From: a virus
IMG/VR virus record: IMGVR_UViG_3300020183_002263
Span: 1-28,445 of that record
Strand: one strand, 5' to 3'
DNA: 28,445 nucleotides
Numbering within the stretch: the stretch's first letter is position 1; each line of letters opens with the position of its first letter. Under the pieces are notes generated by a model. The model searched no databases. It was not told the DNA's origin and saw only the letters and a list, made by a program, of their open reading frames with translations. Positions 14,148-21,109 of the stretch are shown here, piece after piece. Both the position numbers and the translations under genes were made by a program.

Positions 14148-14309
14148 ATGCCAGTCGGACGCTCGCAGATGGAGTTTCAGATCTCCAAACCTCCTATGAA
14201 AAAAGGAACTGGAAAAAATGCCAAAGGACGCATGTTACCAAAAGGTAAAGGCTCGCTACAAAGTCTTCCCAAGCGCCTACGCAAGCGGAGCAATCGCGAA
14301 ATGTCGTAA
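14148..14309 (+). CDS. Possible small basic protein (53 aa)
   Basis: An open frame from ATG 14148 (one base after the previous stop) to TAA 14307-14309 encodes MPVGRSQMEFQISKPPMKKG followed by a Lys/Arg-rich tail. It overlaps the next small gene (14218-14367) by 92 bases in another frame. The N-terminal 25 residues look protein-like and resemble leaders of small marine-phage proteins; the rest may simply be the shadow of the next gene. The ribosome binding site is weak (CTAGG). It fills a 70-base gap in otherwise gapless sequence. Confidence 0.4.
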   Translation: MPVGRSQMEFQISKPPMKKGTGKNAKGRMLPKGKGSLQSLPKRLRKRSNREMS

Positions 14310-14367
14310 GGTCGGCGCAAAAAGCTGGGGCACCAAGTCTTCTGCAAAGAAGAAGGGGTCAAAGTGA
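14218..14367 (+). CDS. Small 'DACY..VKxRYKVxPSAYASGA' protein (49 aa)
   Basis: The product MPKDACYQKVKARYKVFPSA followed by YASGAIAKCRKVGAKSWG matches a tiny family I recall in marine phages and giant viruses, often next to or fused with the domain encoded by the next gene. Two conserved cysteines and many Lys/Arg residues suggest nucleic-acid or metal binding, but no function is known to me. GGAA is 5-8 bases upstream of ATG 14218. The stop overlaps the next start (TGATG at 14365-14369). Confidence 0.78.
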   Translation: MPKDACYQKVKARYKVFPSAYASGAIAKCRKVGAKSWGTKSSAKKKGSK

Positions 14368-14639
14368 TGGTCCGAAAGACCAAGGAAGGCGCGGCGCTCA
14401 AGCGTTGGTTCCAAGAGGATTGGAAAGACGTTCGCACTGGCAAAGCGTGCGGTCGTCAAGAAGGCGAAAAGCGCGGTACGCCCTATTGCCGTCCGACCAA
14501 GCGTGTGAGCAGTCAAACACCGAAAACCGCTTCCGAGATGACAACTGCCGAAAAGCGCAGTAGGGTGGCTCAGAAGAAGAGCCTTGGCCAACCTGCTGGC
14601 AAGCCTCGCAGTGTTCAGCCGCTAAAAAGGAAAAAGTGA
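14367..14639 (+). CDS. Small DUF5872-like basic protein (90 aa)
   Basis: The conserved block is ALKRWFQEDWKDVRTGKACG, then RGTPYCRPTKRVSSQTPKTA and MTTAEKRSRVAQKK. I associate this with DUF5872, seen in aquatic phages and in large eukaryotic viruses together with the DACY motif of the preceding gene; the DUF number is from memory. Function is unknown. The protein is very basic with two conserved cysteines. ATG 14367 overlaps the previous stop, and its own stop overlaps the next ATG at 14639. AAGAAGGGG lies upstream. Confidence 0.8.
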   Translation: MVRKTKEGAALKRWFQEDWKDVRTGKACGRQEGEKRGTPYCRPTKRVSSQTPKTASEMTTAEKRSRVAQKKSLGQPAGKPRSVQPLKRKK

Positions 14640-15307
14640 TGGCTGTATCCGGTTCGACCGACTTTGAACTCGATGTCGCAGATTACATCGAAGAAGCCTA
14701 CGAGCGTTGCGGCTTGGAGGTCAGGACCGGATACGACCTGAAGAGCGCCAAGCGTTCACTCAACCTCATGCTTGCCGACTGGGCCAACCGTGGCATCAAC
14801 CAGTGGACGATCAAGCAGCGCAGCTTCACGGTAACGTATAACGATGGCGAGTATAACCTCGGCACGGATGTCATCGACATTTTGTCGCTGGTGATCCGTC
14901 GCAGCGGAACTGATTACTCACTCGACCGCATCAGCCGCGACAGCTATCTGACCATCCCGACGAAATCGACGATTGGTCGCCCGTCGCAATACTTCCTCGA
15001 CCGCCAGATCACGCCGAACCTAAAGCTGTGGCCTGTGCCGGAAAACAGCACTGACACGATTATCTATGACTGCCTGACGCGGATGGATGACGCGGACAAC
15101 TACGTCAACACGATGGCTATGCCGTTCCGCTTCTATCCCGCGCTTGCCGCTGGCCTTGCCTACCACATCGCGATGAAGCGCGCGCCGGATCGCATTGCGC
15201 TACTCAAGCAGATCTACGATGATGAGATGAACCGCGCGATGACGGAAGATCGTGAGCGCGCATCATTCTCTGTTGCCCCCGACCTGCGGAGTTACAGGTA
15301 TGCCTAA
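14639..15307 (+). CDS. Head-tail adaptor (P22 gp4-like)
   Basis: The protein has an N-terminal helical domain, DVADYIEEAYERCGLEVRTG, then SAKRSLNLMLADWANRGINQ. This is followed by a beta domain (SFTVTYNDGEYNLGTDVIDI), a PSQYFLDRQITPNLKLWPVP segment and a C-terminal helix. This arrangement matches the P22 tail accessory factor gp4 type, which binds beneath the portal and closes the DNA channel. Length (222) is somewhat longer than gp4. ATG 14639 has AAGGAAAA upstream and overlaps the previous stop. It is followed by another conserved small gene and a second adaptor, forming a connector module. Confidence 0.8.
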   Translation: MAVSGSTDFELDVADYIEEAYERCGLEVRTGYDLKSAKRSLNLMLADWANRGINQWTIKQRSFTVTYNDGEYNLGTDVIDILSLVIRRSGTDYSLDRISRDSYLTIPTKSTIGRPSQYFLDRQITPNLKLWPVPENSTDTIIYDCLTRMDDADNYVNTMAMPFRFYPALAAGLAYHIAMKRAPDRIALLKQIYDDEMNRAMTEDRERASFSVAPDLRSYRYA

Positions 15308-15629
15308 GTTCGCCTCTGGCAGATGGGCCTATGGTATCTCTGACCGCTCTGGTCAGCGTTATCGCCTGCGCGACATGCGCAAGGAATGGAATGGCCTGCT
15401 TGTTGGTAAGGATGAATGGGAAGAAAAGCACCCTCAACTTGAGCCTCTGCGCGTTCCTCCAGACCCGCAAGCTCTGCGTAATCCGCGCCCTGAACAGGAT
15501 CTTGCTGAGCAGCGTGATATCCAGTGGAGTTGGAATCCTGTTGGCGGGCCTCCGACTACATCTTATAATCCCCCCAACAACCTTGAGGCCAAAGGGTTTG
15601 TTGGCACAGTAACGGTGGTAACGTCATGA
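15300..15629 (+). CDS. Conserved phage connector-region protein (109 aa)
   Basis: The product starts MPKFASGRWAYGISDRSGQR and continues MRKEWNGLLVGKDEWEEKHPQLEP, a very conserved block in phages of many tail types as I remember them; no function is established. The C-terminal half is proline-rich and probably extended. The start at ATG 15300 overlaps the previous gene by 8 bases; an in-frame ATG at 15252 would add 16 residues inside the upstream gene and is unlikely. Position between two adaptor genes suggests a structural role in the neck. Confidence 0.82.
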   Translation: MPKFASGRWAYGISDRSGQRYRLRDMRKEWNGLLVGKDEWEEKHPQLEPLRVPPDPQALRNPRPEQDLAEQRDIQWSWNPVGGPPTTSYNPPNNLEAKGFVGTVTVVTS

Positions 15630-16273
15630 GCTTTACCTACAACCAGTTGAAGCAGGCGTTGCAAGACTACACTGAAAACACCGAAACGACCTTCGTCAAC
15701 AACCTCAACATCTTCATTCAGAACGCCGAAGAGCGCATTCTGAAGACTGCTCAGCTTGAGGTGTTTCGCAAAAACCAGACCGCTGCGGCGACCTCTGGGA
15801 ACAAGTATCTTGCCGTTCCGAGTGACTATCTTGCGACGTTTAGCCTCTCCTATGAGGCGAACAACGCCAAGGAGTTCCTACTCTACAAAGATGTGAACTT
15901 TGTGCAGTCGTTCAACCCCAACGAGACAACTACTGGAACACCGCGTTACTATGCGCAGTTCGACATCGACAACTTCATCTTGGGGCCGACCCCGGCATCA
16001 AACTACACAATGGAATTGCATTACTTCTATCGGCCAAGCAGTCTCGTGAACGCAGGCGGTTCTGGAACAACTTGGCTGAGTGAGAATGCAAGCGTGGCTC
16101 TCCTTTATGGGTCGTTGATCGAGGCATATACGTTCATGAAGGGGGAAGTGGACCTCATCCAAAACTACACTGCGCGGTTTACGGAGGCGTTGGCGCGCGT
16201 GAAGAACTTTGGTGAGGCCCAAGAGGTGACCGACGCATATCGCACAGGTCTAATTCTACGGGAGAAAACATGA
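15626..16273 (+). CDS. Tail adaptor protein (SU10-adaptor-like)
   Basis: The protein starts MSFTYNQLKQALQDYTENTE and has FVNNLNIFIQNAEERILKTA. These are followed by a beta section (KYLAVPSDYLATFSLSYE), PRYYAQFDIDNFILGPTPAS, and a C-terminal helical segment VALLYGSLIEAYTFMKGEVD. I recall this as the adaptor family of SU10-like podoviruses, forming a ring between portal and tail. Length of 215 is typical. The start overlaps the upstream stop (ATGA), and the same happens at its own end (16270-16273). Confidence 0.8.
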   Translation: MSFTYNQLKQALQDYTENTETTFVNNLNIFIQNAEERILKTAQLEVFRKNQTAAATSGNKYLAVPSDYLATFSLSYEANNAKEFLLYKDVNFVQSFNPNETTTGTPRYYAQFDIDNFILGPTPASNYTMELHYFYRPSSLVNAGGSGTTWLSENASVALLYGSLIEAYTFMKGEVDLIQNYTARFTEALARVKNFGEAQEVTDAYRTGLILREKT

Positions 16274-16974
16274 AGCACGAACATCTGAAGGGTGCGAAAG
16301 TAGCCCTTGTCGCCATGGGGCGTTCGCACCTGAACTATTCCATGTCGCTCTGCAATTCGTTCGAATACGATGAAGTCTGGGGCATCAATGCCATGGCGAT
16401 TCCGTTCAAGGTGGATCGTCTGTTCATGATGGATCCCGTGACGCGCTTTCTCGACACGGATGTGACGGGCAAGATGACTGGCGCGATGCGCAAGATTCTG
16501 ACCCAAAAGCAAGACTATCCGATCTACAGTTCAACCACTGACGAACGATGTCCTTCTGTCGTTGAATACCCTCTTGAAGAAGTCATCAGTTCAACCGGGC
16601 TGTGTTACTTCAACAACACGGTTCCTTACGCCTTGGGTTACGCGCTCTATCAGGAGGTTGGCGAACTCTTCATCTATGGCGCTGACTATTCTTACAGCGA
16701 TGTCCGCGTGGCTGAACCCGGACGTGCTTGTACTGAGTTCTGGTGCGCGATCTTGGCGAAGTCAGGTGTAAAGCTGCAAATCGCTCCTGAGTCGTCGCTG
16801 CTCGACACCAATGTTGCGCCCACCAAGAAGATGTACGGATACCATCTTCTGCCTGATCCCATTCATGTGGATTTCTCCAAGAACGATGAAGTGGTCATCG
16901 GTCGCCTGTCGAACATCATGCGACCGCCTACGCCCGACGACAACGAAGATCTCCCTGAGATAGGAAAGGCTTGA
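16270..16974 (+). CDS. Rossmann-like enzyme of glycosyltransferase/DUF115 type
   Basis: The N-terminus VALVAMGRSHLNYSMSLCNS looks like a GxG nucleotide-binding start. Then come YDEVWGINAMAIPFKVDRLF, MMDPVTRF, LCYFNNTVPYALGYALYQE and ELFIYGADYSYS. The series G-x-S, WGIN, MMD, N-T-x-x-x-A, GxDY resembles phage homologues of the DUF115/MptE-like and GT42-like sialyltransferase families. The expected activity would be transfer or activation of a sugar or pyrophosphate; this is inference. It is unusual to find such an enzyme inside a neck-gene block, but I recall marine phages with the same arrangement. The C-terminal 30 residues are acidic and Pro-rich. Confidence 0.55.
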   Translation: MKHEHLKGAKVALVAMGRSHLNYSMSLCNSFEYDEVWGINAMAIPFKVDRLFMMDPVTRFLDTDVTGKMTGAMRKILTQKQDYPIYSSTTDERCPSVVEYPLEEVISSTGLCYFNNTVPYALGYALYQEVGELFIYGADYSYSDVRVAEPGRACTEFWCAILAKSGVKLQIAPESSLLDTNVAPTKKMYGYHLLPDPIHVDFSKNDEVVIGRLSNIMRPPTPDDNEDLPEIGKA

Positions 16975-16975
16975 G

Positions 16976-17260
16976 ATGTTTACTGCTCAAGGCCTCATAG
17001 GTTCGCCCTTCGTCGTCACTTCGAACAACGGTGGCCACTCGCCTGAGACCATTGCTGAATTGTGCGTCAACCGACTCATTGAGATCTCTGACAAGGCTCA
17101 TCCTGCTCTTCGCGATCAGGCTCATGCGTTCAGGGACCAAATGTTGAAAGTCGTCGTGCATTACGTTAAGATGGCGATGGAAGAAGACCGCGCGACGATG
17201 TGCGTTAAGATCCGCGAGGCCGGATTCGCGGATTTGGCCTCTAACCTAAGGAGACTGTAA
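16976..17260 (+). CDS. Small helical conserved phage protein (94 aa)
   Basis: After a short N-terminal strand, the product is mainly helical: GGHSPETIAELCVNRLIEIS, HPALRDQAHAFRDQMLKVVV, MAMEEDRATMCVKIREAG, ending LASNLRRL. I recall closely similar ~90-residue proteins in marine phages of several tail types, without known function. ATG 16976 follows the upstream stop after one base, with AGGAAAGG about 8 bases before. It precedes the tail-type genes. Confidence 0.78.
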   Translation: MFTAQGLIGSPFVVTSNNGGHSPETIAELCVNRLIEISDKAHPALRDQAHAFRDQMLKVVVHYVKMAMEEDRATMCVKIREAGFADLASNLRRL

Positions 17261-17261
17261 A

Positions 17262-17696
17262 GTGGCGTTCACGGGCAACTACATGCCGACATCGTTCAAG
17301 AGTCAAATCCTGCGCGGTGTCCACAACTTCGCAACTGGTGGCAACACCTTCAAGCTGGCGCTTTACACCAATAGCGCCAGTTTCACGGCTGCGACGACTG
17401 CCTACACGGCGTCGAACGAAGTCGGCAACTCTGGAGCATATTCCGCTGGTGGCGGCACACTGACGAAAGCTGGTGTTTCTACCTCTGGCACGACGGCCTT
17501 TACGGACTTTTCGGATATCTCGTTCGCGAGCGCGACAATCACCGCTCGTGGCGCGCTGATCTACAATGACACTGCGACCGGAGATCCGGCTTGTGCTGTC
17601 CTTGATTTCGGATCCGACAAGACCTCTACGGCTGGCACTTTTACTGTCCAGTTCCCGACGCCCGGCGCTACGACCGCTATTCTTCGCATCGCCTGA
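17262..17696 (+). CDS. Virion structural (tail-type) protein, GTG start (144 aa)
   Basis: The GTG at 17262 is preceded by AAGGAG (17248-17253) at good spacing. The product starts MAFTGNYMPTSFKSQILRGV and is a beta-rich, Gly/Ser/Thr-rich protein with FKLALYTNSASFTAATTAYT and TVQFPTPGATTAILRIA. I recall this family in marine phages as a virion protein of tail or neck. The 'H-N-F...F-K-L-A-L-Y-T' opening is characteristic. It is 16 bases from the next gene, whose leader shares the TAGGGGTCTAC motif found again at 19666. Confidence 0.78.
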   Translation: MAFTGNYMPTSFKSQILRGVHNFATGGNTFKLALYTNSASFTAATTAYTASNEVGNSGAYSAGGGTLTKAGVSTSGTTAFTDFSDISFASATITARGALIYNDTATGDPACAVLDFGSDKTSTAGTFTVQFPTPGATTAILRIA

Positions 17697-17712
17697 ATAG
17701 GGGTCTACAGCG

Positions 17713-18444
17713 GTGGGCCTCATATCAGGATGGGGCCGAGGCACTTGGTCCGAAGGCGCGTGGGGGAGCCCGATACCTGTTGAGGTAACGGGCGTCTCTG
17801 CGTCTGGGCAAATTGGAGATGTAATTGTTGTTGGAACTGCAAACGTCTTTCCTGATGGCGTTGCTGGAACGGGTTTCATCAACGATGCAGTTGTCAGCAC
17901 ATCTGTAATATCTGTCGTCTCAGGTGTAACTGCATCTGGACAAATTGGTCAGGTTCTAGCGTTTCCAGAAGAAAGAGTTTTCGTTACAGGCGTTTCTGCT
18001 GTTGGTGCTGTTGGCGATGTTACTGTCATTGCATCTGCCGTTCTTAATGTCACTGGCTTGTCTGCTTCTGGAAGCATTGGCGATGTTATCGTTACAGGAA
18101 CATCAGTGGCGCAACCCACTGGTGTATCTGCGACAGGTCAAATTGGCGATGTCGTTGTCATTCAAAACATCAGCGTTTCTGTCACAGGCATAGACGCTAT
18201 CGGCGCTGTAGGGACTGCTGTTGCTTCAATAAGCATAGTGGCAACAACAACTGGCGTCAGTGCAGCCGCCTCTGTCGGCTCCGTTGTTGCTACTGGCGGG
18301 GCAAATGTTGTCGTCAACGGAGTTAGTGCCACTGGCGCTATCAGCAACGTCACAGTGTGGGGAAGGATTGTTCCAGCGCCCGGAACAAGTTATACTCCCA
18401 TCACGCCGAGTGCCGGAACCATCTGGACTGAGATCGCAGCGTAG
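17713..18444 (+). CDS. Tail protein of 22-residue beta repeats, GTG start (243 aa)
   Basis: After a Trp/Gly-rich N-terminus (GLISGWGRGTWSEGAWGSP), probably the virion attachment, the body is built of about eight units of the form (V)TGVSASGQIGDVIVVGTA. Five consecutive units are exactly 22 residues apart: VTGVSAVG, VTGLSASG, PTGVSATG, VTGIDAIG, TTGVSAAA. Such repeats form a stacked beta structure, as in fibres. The C-terminus PAPGTSYTPITPSAGTIWTEI resembles tails seen on other marine phage fibre proteins. The start is GTG 17713 with AGGGG (17699-17703). No enzyme motif is present. A fibre or fibre-connecting role is inferred. Confidence 0.78.
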   Translation: MGLISGWGRGTWSEGAWGSPIPVEVTGVSASGQIGDVIVVGTANVFPDGVAGTGFINDAVVSTSVISVVSGVTASGQIGQVLAFPEERVFVTGVSAVGAVGDVTVIASAVLNVTGLSASGSIGDVIVTGTSVAQPTGVSATGQIGDVVVIQNISVSVTGIDAIGAVGTAVASISIVATTTGVSAAASVGSVVATGGANVVVNGVSATGAISNVTVWGRIVPAPGTSYTPITPSAGTIWTEIAA

Positions 18445-18453
18445 GGTCACGAC

Positions 18454-19275
18454 ATGCCGAGTACTTACACGACGAATGGTGGTATCGAGCTTATCGCGAC
18501 AGGCGAACAGTCTGGAACGTGGGGCGATACGACCAACGACAACCTGAACATTATCGACCGCCTTACGAACGGCGTTGGTGCCATCACTCTGTCTGGCACG
18601 ACGCACACGCTAACGACCAGCGATGGCACGCTGTCCGATGGCCAGTATGCGGTGCTCGTGTTTGGTGGAAGCCCGAGTGGCACGAACACAGTCACGATCT
18701 CGCCGAACACAGGTCAGCATCTTTACTTCGTGAAGAACGGGTCAGGTCAGAGCGTGGTTCTGACGCAAGGTTCTGGCGGTAACGTTACTGTCGCAAACGG
18801 CAAGAGTGCGATTGTCTACTCGGACGGCGCTGGGGCTGGCGCTGCTGTCGTTGATGTGACGAACACCTTCAACTTCCAGCCTTTGACGGCCACGCTTACG
18901 GCGATTGGCGCACTGGCTGTGACCGACAGCAACATCATCGTCGGCAATGGCTCGACGTGGGTTGCGGAAAGCGGTACGACGGCACGGACTTCCTTGGGGC
19001 TTGGCACTGGCGACAGTCCGACCTTCACGGCTGTGACGGCTGGTCAGGTCGATATCACGGGAACCGGCGACCTCCGCCTTCAGGACACGACGGGCGGTCA
19101 GTATGTCGCGCTTCAGGCTCCGGGCACTGTCTCTGCCAGCTACACGCTGACGCTGCCTGCTGCGGATGGGACGAGCGGGCAGGCAATCGTGACGGATGGC
19201 GCAGGGGCTTTGAGTTTTGCTGCTGCCGGTATCTCTACAGGTAAAGCTATCGCAATGGCCATCGTTTTCGGGTAA
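18454..19275 (+). CDS. Tail fibre-type protein (273 aa)
   Basis: It starts MPSTYTTNGGIELIATGEQS followed by GTWGDTTNDNLNIIDRLTNG, an N-terminus I recall on many marine phage tail fibre proteins. The middle is beta-rich with HLYFVKNGSGQSVVLTQGSG and VANGKSAIVYSDG. The C-terminal half has GDLRLQDTTGGQYVALQAPG and YTLTLPAADGTSGQAIVTDG, typical of trimeric fibre shafts. It ends in a short hydrophobic tail. A TAGGGTC box precedes the start. It is followed by a small accessory gene and the RCC1 genes, so it probably belongs to the host-recognition apparatus. Confidence 0.82.
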   Translation: MPSTYTTNGGIELIATGEQSGTWGDTTNDNLNIIDRLTNGVGAITLSGTTHTLTTSDGTLSDGQYAVLVFGGSPSGTNTVTISPNTGQHLYFVKNGSGQSVVLTQGSGGNVTVANGKSAIVYSDGAGAGAAVVDVTNTFNFQPLTATLTAIGALAVTDSNIIVGNGSTWVAESGTTARTSLGLGTGDSPTFTAVTAGQVDITGTGDLRLQDTTGGQYVALQAPGTVSASYTLTLPAADGTSGQAIVTDGAGALSFAAAGISTGKAIAMAIVFG

Positions 19276-19287
19276 GGAGAAACAGAG

Positions 19288-19662
19288 ATGTCGGCCCCGA
19301 ACATAGTGAACGTCACTACCATCACCGGCAAGTCGGCGGTGGTTAACCTGACCACCACGAGCGCAACGCTGGTCGTTGAGAACGCGGCGGCGAGCAACAA
19401 GGTCTTCAAGATCAACTCGCTGGTTGTGTCGAACGTGGACGGCACGAACGCTGCCGATATCACGATCTCGCTCTACAGCGAGGACAACATCGGCGGCACG
19501 GCGACCCAGATCGTCAGTACGGTGAGCGTGCCTGCCGACGCCTCGCTGATTGTGATCGACAAGAACACCTCGATCTACCTTGAGGAGGATCGGTCGATTG
19601 GTGCGACGGCGGGCGCTGCGAACGACCTCAAGGTCGTGGTGAGTTACGAAGAAATCTCGTGA
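19288..19662 (+). CDS. Tail/neck accessory protein (124 aa)
   Basis: The beta-rich product contains ATLVVENAAASNKVFKINSL, DITISLYSEDNIGGTATQIV and PADASLIVIDKNTSIYLEED. I recall proteins of this pattern as virion components in marine podo- and myoviruses. AAGGAG (19275-19280) lies 7 bases before the ATG. No signal peptide or catalytic motif. It is a plausible structural partner of the fibre gene before it. Confidence 0.75.
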   Translation: MSAPNIVNVTTITGKSAVVNLTTTSATLVVENAAASNKVFKINSLVVSNVDGTNAADITISLYSEDNIGGTATQIVSTVSVPADASLIVIDKNTSIYLEEDRSIGATAGAANDLKVVVSYEEIS

Positions 19663-19677
19663 CCGTAGGGGGTCTAC

Positions 19678-21108
19678 ATGGCTCGCACACCCGGCGGGAC
19701 GCTCAGTGCCTTCACGCTTCTCAGCACTCCTGACGAACCGACGATCACGTCTGTCACGACGAGCATAGGCTCGGCGTCCGTTGCCTTTACTGCGCCGACT
19801 GATGTTGGCGATGCGGCTGTGTCGTCCTATGTGGTGACGGCTGTTGACGAGAGCAGCGGCGCTTCGACGGGGGCTACGGGGTCTGCTTCGCCGATCACGG
19901 TGACGCCTCCTGCTGGCGGCACGTTCAAGATCAGGATGCAGGCGCTGAACGCCTACGGGCCGGGGCGGCTGACGGAGTATGATACGGGGAACGAGATTTA
20001 CTCTGGGGCGCAGTTGTGGGCTTGGGGTGACAACAAAGATTTTGGCGTGCTCGGCGATAATACGGTCATCAACAGATCAAGCCCAGTTCAGATTGGGGCT
20101 CTTACTACTTGGAAGCAAACAACGTCTGGCCCTAGGGCTGCCGCAGCCATAAAAACTGACGGCACTATGTGGGTGTGGGGAATAAACTCTCAAGGCCAAG
20201 TGGGTGATGGCACTGTCGTCCATCGCTCCAGCCCAGTTCAGATTGGGGCTCTTACTACTTGGTCTCAAGTTTCTGCTGGCCTTAATTTTTGTTCAGCAGT
20301 AAAAACAGATAGTTCTTTGTGGTCTTGGGGAGGGAACCAAGCTGGCCAACTCGGCACCGGCACTGTCGTCTACCGCTCCAGCCCAGTTCAGATTGGGGCT
20401 CTTACTACTTGGTCTCAAGTAGCAACTGGATTTCATTGTGCCGCCGTAAAAATTGATGGAACACTTTGGACATGGGGTTTCAACGACAAAGGGCAACTTG
20501 GAAGCAACACAATTGTTGCACGCTCAAGCCCAGTTCAAGTAGGTTCTTTAACTACATGGGCCAGAGTGGCGTGTGGCAACTATCATACCATAGCCGTTAA
20601 AAATGATGGAACCATGTGGTCTTGGGGTCAAAATAATTACGGGCAACTAGCCGATAATACAGCGATAAACAGATCAAGTCCTGTTCAAGTTGGGGCATTA
20701 ACAAGTTGGTACAAGATAGCTTCCGGAGAGAGGCACAATGCGTCTGTCAAAACAGATGGAACTTTGTGGATGTGGGGAAGCAACAGTAGGGGTCAAATTG
20801 GTGTTTTAACTGTTTCTGTTGGAGCCAAGGTCTCAAGCCCTGTTCAGGTTGGTAGCCTCACCGATTGGCTGCAAGGCGCTTGTGCTGGATCTTTTTCAGC
20901 AGCAATTAGAACAAACGGCACTTTGTGGACATGGGGCTACAACAACAGAGGCCAACTTGGTCAAAACGATATATCTATTGGTGGAGATGGAGCACTTCGG
21001 TCTAGCCCCGTACAAGTTGGCGCGCTTACTGAGTGGGCTTTTGTTGCGATTGGTTCCGAATCTGCAACATCTGGGGGTCAAGTTTTTGCCCTCTACGGAG
21101 TAGTCTAG
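19678..21108 (+). CDS. FN3 plus seven-bladed RCC1 propeller protein A (476 aa)
   Basis: Residues ~17-105 form a fibronectin type III-like domain (TSIGSASVAFTAPTDVGDAA, then FKIRMQALNAYGPG). From ~112 to the end there are exactly seven RCC1-like repeats, each with a (L/M)W.WG...GQLG core and a SSPVQ(I/V)G.LT.W strand. Blade starts include nt 20014, 20167 and 20317; most units are 150 bp, one is 153. Seven blades make one closed beta-propeller. Three consecutive units share an identical 33-bp block (20080, 20230, 20380). It follows fibre genes and precedes a second RCC1 gene, so a virion surface or receptor-binding role is likely. RCC1 propellers elsewhere bind proteins or chromatin; that activity is not implied here. 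Confidence 0.88.
   Translation: MARTPGGTLSAFTLLSTPDEPTITSVTTSIGSASVAFTAPTDVGDAAVSSYVVTAVDESSGASTGATGSASPITVTPPAGGTFKIRMQALNAYGPGRLTEYDTGNEIYSGAQLWAWGDNKDFGVLGDNTVINRSSPVQIGALTTWKQTTSGPRAAAAIKTDGTMWVWGINSQGQVGDGTVVHRSSPVQIGALTTWSQVSAGLNFCSAVKTDSSLWSWGGNQAGQLGTGTVVYRSSPVQIGALTTWSQVATGFHCAAVKIDGTLWTWGFNDKGQLGSNTIVARSSPVQVGSLTTWARVACGNYHTIAVKNDGTMWSWGQNNYGQLADNTAINRSSPVQVGALTSWYKIASGERHNASVKTDGTLWMWGSNSRGQIGVLTVSVGAKVSSPVQVGSLTDWLQGACAGSFSAAIRTNGTLWTWGYNNRGQLGQNDISIGGDGALRSSPVQVGALTEWAFVAIGSESATSGGQVFALYGVV
20080..20412 (+). repeat. Identical 33-bp block in three successive RCC1 units
   Basis: The block beginning AGCCCAGTTCAGATTGGGGC and ending in TACTTGG is identical at 20080-20112, 20230-20262 and 20380-20412, exactly 150 bases apart. 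Between the second and third copies identity extends further on both sides. Conserved bases, not just residues, suggest recent unit duplication or gene conversion. Confidence 0.88.
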
Positions 21109-21109
21109 A

